From an uncultured Alcanivoracaceae bacterium (GTDB lineage: Bacteria; Pseudomonadota; Gammaproteobacteria; Pseudomonadales; Alcanivoracaceae): a DNA stretch of 5,894 nucleotides. Under the pieces are notes generated by a model. The model ran no database searches and was not told the origin of the DNA. It saw only the letters and a program-made list of their open reading frames with translations. The position numbers and the translations under genes are program-made. Shown here one piece after another: positions 1 through 4,825 of this stretch; the stretch's first letter is position 1, and each line of letters opens with the position of its first letter. Location: assembly GCA_937943665.1 (NCBI GenBank), contig CALEAR010000050.1, positions 1 to 5,894 on the forward strand, in the 5' to 3' direction.

Positions 1-1
1 C

Positions 2-244
2 ACCGCCGCCATTGTCACGGGCTTTATTTATGTGGACGATTTCTTCGCCCAACAGGTGGCACACAAAACCGTATTAACCTTGGGAGCTTGGCTATTGCTA
101 GGCACCTTATTAGCTGGACGTCATCTTTTTGGATGGCGGGCACTCACCGCCGTTCACCTTACACTCGCGGGTTTTGCCACTTTACTCCTTGCCTTTTTTG
201 GCTCCCAATTTGTTTTGGAGTATCTTCTCGCGCGCCAGGTATGA
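2..244 (+). CDS. ypjD: YpjD-like inner-membrane protein of the cytochrome c assembly (CcsA/CcmC-like) family, 3' end only
   Basis: The reading frame enters from the left edge, and 80 residues are visible before TGA at 242-244. The visible part has two hydrophobic segments, about residues 23-39 (VLTLGAWLLLGTLLAG) and 53-66 (LTLAGFATLLLAFF), separated by a short basic loop, and then the ending FGSQFVLEYLL. The stretch DDFFAQQVAHKTV, with its His-Lys pair, and the GSxFVLE ending match what I recall of the C-terminus of E. coli and Pseudomonas YpjD. These are multi-pass inner-membrane proteins related to the CcsA/CcmC heme-handling family; the precise role of YpjD is not settled. In related bacteria the gene often sits beside ffh and corB, and corB follows here. 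The GTG at 32 is an internal valine codon, not a start. The stop codon is embedded in a hairpin at 234-259. Confidence 0.85.
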   Translation, partial: TAAIVTGFIYVDDFFAQQVAHKTVLTLGAWLLLGTLLAGRHLFGWRALTAVHLTLAGFATLLLAFFGSQFVLEYLLARQV

Positions 245-259
245 GCTCTCATACCTGGC
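234..259 (+). terminator. Hairpin over the ypjD stop codon, possible terminator
   Basis: The arms CCAGGTATGA (235-244) and TCATACCTGG (249-258) are perfectly complementary around the tetraloop GCTC. A further G-C pair (234/259) makes an 11-bp stem. The stem contains the last codons and the TGA of ypjD. The bases that follow (ATCTCTTG) are only moderately T-rich, so this is a weak intrinsic terminator at best. It could instead be a processing or mRNA-stability element, or a palindromic binding site beside the promoter candidate that begins 6 bp downstream. The structure is certain; its function is inferred. Confidence 0.45.
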
Positions 260-264
260 ATCTC

Positions 265-294
265 TTGACAGCGGCCTAGCATACTGCAGACAAT
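265..294 (+). promoter_or_regulatory. Candidate sigma70 promoter for corB
   Basis: A perfect consensus -35 box TTGACA lies at 265-270, followed by an 18-bp spacer and a -10-like GACAAT at 289-294 (4 of 6 matches). Transcription would start near 301, giving a leader of about 27 nt before the TTG start of corB at 328. Its place in the only sizeable gap between ypjD and corB, just after a hairpin at the ypjD end, fits separate transcription of corB. The -10 box is mediocre, so this remains a prediction. Confidence 0.45.
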
Positions 295-327
295 GCGGGT
301 TCGTTCTTAGCTTTGGTTTAAATCCTC

Positions 328-1623
328 TTGACGAACATCCCAGATCATATCCTAGTTATTGCCCTTATTATTTTATTGCTGGCCTCCGGGTTTTTCTCCG
401 CTAGCGAAACAGGGCTATTGGCAGCAAACCGCTATCGCCTGCGTCATATGGCGCGTTCAGGCCATAAGGGCGCTCAACGCGTGGAGAGGCTACTTTCTCG
501 CGTGGATCGCCTTTTAGGCACAATATTGTTCAGTAACAATATTGTGAATAACTATGCGGCCACCATTTCCGCTATTTTGGCTATTTCTTGGTTTGGTAAT
601 GCGGGCGCCGCCCTTGCCCCCTTGGTATTCACACTAGTGCTACTGGTGTTTTCCGAGGTAACACCCAAAACCTATGCGGCACAAGAACCAGAAAAAGTGG
701 CTTTGTTTTCAGGGATAATTCTGCGCCCTCTTATGTGGTTATTATCCCCTGCCATTTGGGCCATTACCGGTATTAGTAATTTAGCCCTTAAACTCTTACG
801 CATTGATACCCAACAGGGGGGCACGGATAACCTTAGCCCCGAAGAGCTACGCACCGTACTTGATGAAGCCGGCGCCCTTATTCCACCGAATCACCAACGC
901 ATGCTGCTTAGCATTTTGGATTTAGAAAAGGTGCAAGTGGAAGACATTATGGTGCCACGCAGTGAAGTGGAAGGCATTAACCTTGAGGATGATTTACAGG
1001 ATATTATCCAACTGGTTAGCAGCACCCATCACACTCGCCTGCCCATTTATCGTGGCACCTTAAACAGCATTGTGGGTATTCTGCATTTGCGTAATGTGGG
1101 GCGCTTCCTACAGCATGAAGAATTCACTAAGGCAGATTTACTCCAGCTAAGTGATGAACCTTACTTTATCCCGGAGGCCACTAGCCTGCACCAGCAGCTA
1201 ATTAACTTCCAAAGCCAAAAGAAGCGCCTCGGCATAGTGGTGGATGAATATGGAGATGTGTTAGGCCTCACCACCCTTGAGGATATTTTGGAAGAGATTG
1301 TGGGGGATTTCACCACCGATATTGAACACCACTACGTGGATATAGTGCCACAAGCGGATGGTAGCCATGTGATCGATGGTAGCACCCCATTACGGGATAT
1401 TAACCGCACCTTGCGTTGGCAGCTGCCAGTGGACGGCCCCAAAACCCTTAACGGCCTTATTCTTGAAACACTGCAAAGCATTCCTGAGCACAGCGTTTGT
1501 GTGCGCCTTGGCGATTATGTGATTGAAGTCATGCAGGTGAAAGATAACCGCGTGCGTACTGCCAAGGTGAAGAAGTTAGCTGCGCCAAAAAAACGCAAAC
1601 TGAGCAAGCGCAAAAACCATTAA
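328..1623 (+). CDS. corB: CorB/YfjD-type CNNM-CorC family membrane protein (DUF21 + CBS pair + CorC/HlyC domain)
   Basis: The 431-residue protein has the full CorB architecture. Residues 1 to about 190 form the DUF21/CNNM membrane domain, with a first hydrophobic helix at about 8-23, the motif SASET (24-28), the block RLLGTILFSNN (61-71) and SEVTPK (109-114). About 200-335 hold the paired CBS domains, with DIMVPR at 206-211 and VDEYGDVLGLTTLEDI from 305. About 345-420 form the C-terminal CorC/HlyC transporter-associated domain, followed by a Lys/Arg-rich tail. The family is linked to magnesium and cobalt handling at the inner membrane, with the CBS pair as nucleotide sensor; transport is shown only for some members. 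The start is TTG at 328: an in-frame stop at 319-321 rules out a longer protein, and LTNIP followed by the hydrophobic helix matches how relatives begin. No good Shine-Dalgarno precedes it. The stop overlaps that of the convergent rssA gene. Confidence 0.93.
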   Translation: MTNIPDHILVIALIILLLASGFFSASETGLLAANRYRLRHMARSGHKGAQRVERLLSRVDRLLGTILFSNNIVNNYAATISAILAISWFGNAGAALAPLVFTLVLLVFSEVTPKTYAAQEPEKVALFSGIILRPLMWLLSPAIWAITGISNLALKLLRIDTQQGGTDNLSPEELRTVLDEAGALIPPNHQRMLLSILDLEKVQVEDIMVPRSEVEGINLEDDLQDIIQLVSSTHHTRLPIYRGTLNSIVGILHLRNVGRFLQHEEFTKADLLQLSDEPYFIPEATSLHQQLINFQSQKKRLGIVVDEYGDVLGLTTLEDILEEIVGDFTTDIEHHYVDIVPQADGSHVIDGSTPLRDINRTLRWQLPVDGPKTLNGLILETLQSIPEHSVCVRLGDYVIEVMQVKDNRVRTAKVKKLAAPKKRKLSKRKNH

Positions 1624-2561
1624 GCCTCATGCAATAACCAACGCAGGCTTTCCTCAGCGGCGCGCACCAAGCGCCGCCCCTCTTCAATGGCTTCTTTCGC
1701 GCGGTGAAAATCCATCAAGGCAAAATCTGCCAACATGGGCACCAAGTTAATCTCGGGTGGATCCCCCGCCATGCGGCTGCGGGTGATGCGATCCTGCATA
1801 ATATTAATGCTGCTACCAATCACATCAAAAAGCCCAGGGCTTGTGGGCTCATCTTTGTTGGAAAAATAATCCTTTACCCGATCCCACATGCTAATTTCGT
1901 TTTCATTATCTTCACCCTGCGGCATATCCACCGTGTTCACTTCCTCAATGGCGGCGGAGTTTAGGTGCCGCCCCACTAGCTGTCCATTTAAATTCACCGC
2001 CACCACCACATCGGCACCTAAGGCGCGACACACGGATACCGGTACCGGATTCACCAAGCCACCATCTAGCATCCATTTATCTTGATATTGCACAGGGGAA
2101 AATAACCCAGGTAAAGCACAGGAAGCGCGAGCGGCATCCAAAACATGGCCATCACGAATCCACACCTCACGGCCTGAGGTCATATCTGTGGCCACAGTGG
2201 CAAAGGGTATGGCCAACTCTTCAATCAGCGGGTTGCTTTGGTGCTCAGAAAAAAAGTTAAATAACTTTTCCCCTTTCACCACACCTCCACTAAAGCCAAT
2301 ATCCAAAAATCCCAACACATCACGAAAACTAAGATGGCTCACCCAATGGGCGAACTCTTCCATAACGCCACTAACATACACGGCTCCCACCAGAGCACCT
2401 ATAGAGGTACCCACCACCACATCGGGTTTGTACCCCATGGTTTCAAGCTCTTGCAGAATGCCAATATGGGCCCAGCCACGCGCAGAACCACTGCCCAAGG
2501 CAATCCCCAACTTGGGACGGCGAGCAGGCGCTGAAGAAATATCCACGGAATTATTCGCCAT
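1620..2561 (-). CDS. rssA: Patatin-like phospholipase family protein, RssA-type
   Basis: This 313-residue patatin-domain serine hydrolase carries all expected catalytic parts. The oxyanion loop GSGSARG is at 23-29, the nucleophile elbow GTSIG at 51-55 (Ser53), and the catalytic Asp166 lies in DGG. RASCALPGLFSPV (145-157), RMAGDPPEI and DFHRAKEAI near the C-terminus resemble E. coli RssA, which lacks the extra 16 or so residues seen here before LGIALGSG. Patatin proteins cleave acyl esters of lipids using a Ser-Asp dyad; the substrate of bacterial RssA is unknown. No signal peptide or membrane segment is visible, so it is probably cytoplasmic. It is the last gene of the nudL-yrdA-rssA unit, 26 bp after yrdA. 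The start is ATG with a modest ribosome site (AGAGAAG, about 6 nt upstream). Its TAA overlaps the corB TAA, leaving no space for a terminator. Confidence 0.92.
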   Translation of the reverse strand: MANNSVDISSAPARRPKLGIALGSGSARGWAHIGILQELETMGYKPDVVVGTSIGALVGAVYVSGVMEEFAHWVSHLSFRDVLGFLDIGFSGGVVKGEKLFNFFSEHQSNPLIEELAIPFATVATDMTSGREVWIRDGHVLDAARASCALPGLFSPVQYQDKWMLDGGLVNPVPVSVCRALGADVVVAVNLNGQLVGRHLNSAAIEEVNTVDMPQGEDNENEISMWDRVKDYFSNKDEPTSPGLFDVIGSSINIMQDRITRSRMAGDPPEINLVPMLADFALMDFHRAKEAIEEGRRLVRAAEESLRWLLHEA

Positions 2562-2587
2562 GATGTTCTTCTCTTACATAATGCACT

Positions 2588-3118
2588 TTAGGAAAAGCGC
2601 TCATCCTCAACTAGATTTTCTTTATAGAACTGAGATTGCGCCACATAGTGCATGGCACTGAGCTGAAACAATTTCTTTTGTTTTTCACTCACCTCCTTAA
2701 TCACCTTGGCAGGCGAGCCTAGCACCAATGAATTATCGGGGATTTCCATACCTTCCGGCACTAAAGCATTGGCACCAATAATACAATTTTTGCCGATTTT
2801 GGCGTTATTAAGCACCACCGCATTAATACCAATTAAGGAGTAATCTCCCACGGTACAACCATGTAACATGGCTTTATGGCCCACGGTAACCCCTTCACCA
2901 AGGCTAAGAGGAACACCTAAATCCACGTGCAAAACGGCGCCATCCTGAATGTTAGTATTATCACCAATGGTGATGGTATCCATATCGGCACGCACCACGG
3001 CGTTAAACCACACGCTCACATTATTACCAAGCACCACGGAACCTATTACCTGAGCGCTATCCGCCACCCAAAACTCGCCTTTAGCTTCCACTTTGCGTTC
3101 CCCAATGGTGTAAATCAT
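2588..3118 (-). CDS. yrdA: Gamma carbonic anhydrase family protein, YrdA-type
   Basis: The 176-residue protein is a left-handed beta-helix of hexapeptide repeats (such as IGSVVL, IGDNTN, VGHKAM, IGINAV and IGANAL) with a short C-terminal helix that includes a YVAQSQFY stretch. The three zinc ligands of the gamma carbonic anhydrase fold are present as His64, His81 and His86. Other active-site residues are in place: Arg43 and Asp45 in RAD, and Gln58-Asp59 in NIQDGAVLH. The family forms trimers with metal sites between subunits. Cam-type members hydrate carbon dioxide, but YrdA-type proteins lack Cam's acidic loop and often show little activity, so the metal site is clear but the reaction is not. 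The ATG overlaps the nudL stop as ATGA, with GGGAG placed 7 nt upstream inside nudL, so translational coupling is likely. Length is normal for the group. Confidence 0.94.
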   Translation of the reverse strand: MIYTIGERKVEAKGEFWVADSAQVIGSVVLGNNVSVWFNAVVRADMDTITIGDNTNIQDGAVLHVDLGVPLSLGEGVTVGHKAMLHGCTVGDYSLIGINAVVLNNAKIGKNCIIGANALVPEGMEIPDNSLVLGSPAKVIKEVSEKQKKLFQLSAMHYVAQSQFYKENLVEDERFS

Positions 3119-3723
3119 CTCGCCGCTCCCTTTTTTACTGGTTCGTTTTCAACTTCGTAGGCAATGCCCACATCAAAAGTGTGGTTTAAAAAATCGATCA
3201 ACATAAAGGCTGTGAGCCCCCAAATACGATGCCCTTCAAAATCATAACTGGGCATATAAAAACGCCGGCCAAACATTTCCACTTCCTGAGAGAGCTGTGG
3301 CTTTTCCTCTAGAAAAAAAGATAAGGGCACCTTAAATATTTTTGCTATCTCGCGAGGCTCTGCGCGTAGTTGAGCATTAGGATCCACCATGCCCACAAAA
3401 GGAGTCACTTTCATACCGTGCAAAGAAGGCACCGGCGATAACTGCCCCAGCACATCCACCGCCTGAGCAGGCAGCCCCACCTCCTCGTGGGATTCACGCA
3501 GGGCAGTGGTAAGAAGATCCTTATCTGTGTCGTCTCGCTTGCCCCCAGGAAAGGCCACTTCACCGGCATGGGTAGGCATGGAAGAAGAACGCACCGTTAA
3601 AATCAGTTCCGGTTCGTTTTCATCAGTAAAGGGCATTAAGACAGCCGCTTCCGGCATGACGATGCCACTAGGCAACTCACGCATACGGTAACTGGCTAAC
3701 CGCTCCTTTAAACGCTGTTTCAA
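3115..3723 (-). CDS. nudL: NudL/YeaB-type Nudix hydrolase, probable coenzyme A pyrophosphatase
   Basis: Starting at TTG 3723 gives 202 residues, close to the roughly 190 of E. coli NudL. The CoA-pyrophosphatase signature (UPF0035) appears as [20 protein letters not shown] (42-61) and runs into the Nudix box GGKRDDTDK...[11 protein letters not shown] ending at 84. Metal-binding REsxEE is intact (Arg76, Glu77, Glu80, Glu81); Asp67 stands where the general Nudix box has Glu, which is usual here. [16 protein letters not shown] and [14 protein letters not shown] also fit NudL. The enzyme is expected to cleave CoA and its derivatives to phosphopantetheine and 3',5'-ADP with Mg2+ or Mn2+. The start is chosen because GGAGAG (3730-3735) lies 6 nt upstream and [13 protein letters not shown] is a typical NudL beginning. 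The open frame continues to 4020, but that part runs antisense through the neighbouring gene. It is first in the unit with yrdA and rssA. Confidence 0.92.
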   Translation of the reverse strand: MKQRLKERLASYRMRELPSGIVMPEAAVLMPFTDENEPELILTVRSSSMPTHAGEVAFPGGKRDDTDKDLLTTALRESHEEVGLPAQAVDVLGQLSPVPSLHGMKVTPFVGMVDPNAQLRAEPREIAKIFKVPLSFFLEEKPQLSQEVEMFGRRFYMPSYDFEGHRIWGLTAFMLIDFLNHTFDVGIAYEVENEPVKKGAAR

Positions 3724-3729
3724 CTTATT

Positions 3730-3735
3730 CTCTCC
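3730..3735 (-). promoter_or_regulatory. Ribosome binding site that fixes the nudL TTG start
   Basis: The minus strand reads GGAGAG, then AATAAG, then TTG. A purine-rich site 6 nt before TTG supports starting nudL there rather than at the downstream ATG (Met14 of the protein) or at a far-upstream codon in the antisense extension. Confidence 0.6.
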
Positions 3736-3744
3736 GTCATTAAG

Positions 3745-3782
3745 GGCTTTATTCTTATTATTTTTACTCTCGGAATAAAGCC
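3745..3782 (-). promoter_or_regulatory. Perfect 10-bp inverted repeat in the nudL leader
   Basis: On the minus strand GGCTTTATTC (3782-3773) and GAATAAAGCC (3754-3745) are exact reverse complements, separated by an 18-nt A-rich loop. The repeat ends 9 nt before the ribosome site of nudL. With the promoter candidate at 3791-3820, the left arm would lie within a few bases of the 5' end of the mRNA. It could act as a 5'-terminal stem-loop that protects the transcript, as a translation control element, or as a protein-binding site on DNA. It is not a terminator, since no T-tract follows the right arm. Confidence 0.5.
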
Positions 3783-3790
3783 TGTTCTCA

Positions 3791-3820
3791 AGTCTAGGCC
3801 CGCCGCGCCCATACTGGCAA
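3791..3820 (-). promoter_or_regulatory. Candidate sigma70 promoter for nudL-yrdA-rssA
   Basis: On the minus strand a -35 box TTGCCA (3820-3815; TTGACA with one change) is followed by an 18-bp GC-rich spacer and a -10-like TAGACT (3796-3791; 4 of 6). Transcription would begin near 3783-3785, about 60 nt before the TTG start of nudL. The position in the 189-bp divergent gap is right for driving the three-gene unit. The boxes are moderate, so confidence is limited. Confidence 0.4.
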
Positions 3821-3874
3821 GTACCGGCGTTGACGATTTTTCCGCTAAGGTGGCACTTCAGCTCATCTTCAAGT

Positions 3875-3890
3875 AACGTAATCCTACGTT
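3875..3890. repeat. Short palindrome upstream of the zinc-ribbon Nudix gene
   Basis: AACGTA (3875-3880) and TACGTT (3885-3890) are perfect inverted halves around ATCC. The element ends 22 bp before the ATG at 3913. It could be an operator half-site pair or a small leader hairpin. A 6-bp arm can occur by chance in a window of this size, so the call is tentative. I found no convincing plus-strand promoter nearby: TTGACG at 3830-3835 has no acceptable -10 box at 15-19 bp. Confidence 0.3.
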
Positions 3891-3912
3891 TAACCCCTAC
3901 GCACGAGAGACC

Positions 3913-4461
3913 ATGAATTTTTGTAGCCATTGTGGCAGCGATCAGTTGACGTTTAGCATCCCCAAAGGCGATACCAACCCCCGATTCTGGTGCCAGCATT
4001 GCCAAACCATTCATTATCAAAACCCGCGTAATGTGGTGGGCACCATTCCCACCTGGGAAAACAAAATTCTTCTGTGCCGCCGTGCCATTGCACCGCGTTA
4101 TGGCACCTGGACCTTACCCGCAGGATATTTAGAAAACGGCGAATCTTTGCAGGAAGGCGCCATTCGTGAAACGTGGGAAGAAGCCTGCGCCAATGTGGCA
4201 TTAAGTGATTTATATACGGTATTTAATGTGGCGCACATTTACCAAGTGCACCTTTTCTTTTTGGCAGAAATGACAGAAGAGCGCTTCGCCGCAGGTGAGG
4301 AATCCTTGGAGGTGGATTTATTCATGCCTAAAGATATTCCTTGGGATGACATCTCTTTCCCCACGGTGAAGCGCACCTTAGAATTTTTTATTAAAGATCG
4401 CCAACGGGGCTACTTCCCCACACGGGTGCGCGATATTGGCCCCATGAAGCGTTTACCTTAA
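3913..4461 (+). CDS. Nudix hydrolase with N-terminal zinc ribbon, probable dinucleotide/FAD-type pyrophosphatase
   Basis: The protein has 182 residues. A zinc ribbon opens it, with Cys4-x2-Cys7 and Cys27-x2-Cys30, followed by IHYQNPRNVVGTIP, a hallmark of this subgroup. The Nudix domain contains ILLCRRAIAPRYGTWTLPAGYLE and the Nudix box from Gly71: Glu77, Arg85-Glu86, Glu89-Glu90. The last conserved glycine of the general box is Cys92 here; relatives I recall also vary at this site (EEANA). The sequence resembles the plant NUDT23 class, which hydrolyses FAD, and NADH-type zinc-ribbon Nudix enzymes, so cleavage of a dinucleotide pyrophosphate is likely but the substrate is unproved. It is probably cytoplasmic. 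The ATG has GAGAG about 3-5 nt upstream. The gene diverges from nudL across 189 bp and converges on the next gene with overlapping stops. Confidence 0.9.
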   Translation: MNFCSHCGSDQLTFSIPKGDTNPRFWCQHCQTIHYQNPRNVVGTIPTWENKILLCRRAIAPRYGTWTLPAGYLENGESLQEGAIRETWEEACANVALSDLYTVFNVAHIYQVHLFFLAEMTEERFAAGEESLEVDLFMPKDIPWDDISFPTVKRTLEFFIKDRQRGYFPTRVRDIGPMKRLP

Positions 4462-4468
4462 AAACGCT
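4448..4468. other. Hairpin with both convergent stop codons in its loop
   Basis: AGCGTTT (4448-4454) and AAACGCT (4462-4468) form a perfect 7-bp stem. The 7-nt loop ACCTTAA holds the TAA of the Nudix gene and, on the other strand, the TAA of the NIF3-like gene. Neither side is followed by a T-tract, so it is not a standard intrinsic terminator, though it could slow polymerase or protect the 3' ends of both transcripts. Confidence 0.45.
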
Positions 4469-4784
4469 CAAGGCGCCACACATCAATGGCTGCCTCTTCA
4501 TAGGGGTGCGCCTTACGAATGGCCTGCACCGCCGCCTGAATGTGCGCCGCTTGGCAGATCATCTCCACGCGGTATTCGGTTACGCGAGAAAGTTTATCTT
4601 GCTCGCCGCTATAAGGCTGGCTACCAGCAAGGGGCCTAAACTGCCCTTCACCCCGCCATTGAAAGGCACAATGCTCGTAATTACCCTGCCGCCCTGCACC
4701 CGCATCAAAGGCCGCTTGTTTCACCGCCTCCACATGGCTTTCAGGCACATGAATGGCAATTTTGTACAAGATCTCTTCTTGCAT
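4458..4784 (-). CDS. Stand-alone NIF3/YqfO-like domain protein (CutA/PII-like fold expected)
   Basis: From ATG 4784 the protein has 108 residues. It matches the small YqfO/NIF3-type proteins of gammaproteobacteria: YKIAIHVPESHVEAVKQAAF near the start, then GAGRQGNYEHCAFQWRGEGQFRPLAGSQP, then TEYRVEMIC, and the ending KAHPYEEAAIDVWRL. These motifs correspond to the domain inserted within full NIF3 proteins, here encoded alone and lacking the metal-binding NIF3 halves. No catalytic role is established. The start is a choice between two ATGs: GGAGG (4796-4792) lies 1 nt before the ATG at 4790 but 7 nt before the ATG at 4784, and MQEE-ILYKIAIHVPESH fits relatives, so 4784 is preferred. The gene lies just after the purL terminator and converges with the Nudix gene. 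Confidence 0.88.
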   Translation of the reverse strand: MQEEILYKIAIHVPESHVEAVKQAAFDAGAGRQGNYEHCAFQWRGEGQFRPLAGSQPYSGEQDKLSRVTEYRVEMICQAAHIQAAVQAIRKAHPYEEAAIDVWRLERF

Positions 4785-4791
4785 ATTCATA

Positions 4792-4796
4792 CCTCC
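4792..4796 (-). promoter_or_regulatory. Strong Shine-Dalgarno that selects the second ATG
   Basis: The minus strand reads GGAGG, then 7 nt including a first ATG, then a second ATG at 4784. The spacing suits the second ATG and is too short for the first. The site directly adjoins the T-tract region of the purL terminator. Confidence 0.65.
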
Positions 4797-4798
4797 AT

Positions 4799-4823
4799 AA
4801 AAAACGGGGCCTAAGCCCCGTTT
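4799..4823 (-). terminator. Intrinsic terminator of purL
   Basis: On the minus strand AAACGGGGC (4823-4815), loop TTAG, and GCCCCGTTT (4810-4802) form a perfect 9-bp GC-rich stem. It runs straight into TTTTTT (4804-4799, partly shared with the stem). The hairpin starts 2 bp after the purL stop. On the plus strand the right arm is followed by TTTCTTTAAT, so weak activity in that direction is possible, though no plus-strand gene reads into it. Confidence 0.85.
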
Positions 4824-4825
4824 CT

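Noticed and set aside
1622..1650. AAGCCT / AGGCTT inverted repeat as a corB terminator
   Set aside because: The stem has only 6 bp with a 17-nt loop, weak T-tract, and lies inside the rssA coding region.
2188..2661. Plus-strand open frame of 157 residues
   Set aside because: It is antisense to rssA and the yrdA 3' end, is rich in Pro/Ser/Thr as expected for a shadow frame, and has no recognisable motif.
3830..3835. TTGACG as -35 box of a plus-strand promoter for the Nudix gene
   Set aside because: No hexamer 15-19 bp downstream resembles TATAAT.
3724..4020. Upstream extension of the nudL reading frame (about 99 extra residues)
   Set aside because: It runs antisense through the divergent control region and the zinc ribbon of the Nudix gene, shows no family similarity, and a good ribosome site supports TTG at 3723.
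4785..4790. First ATG (4790) as the start of the NIF3-like gene
   Set aside because: GGAGG would be only 1 nt away; the ATG at 4784 has a 7-nt spacing and a better fit to family N-termini.
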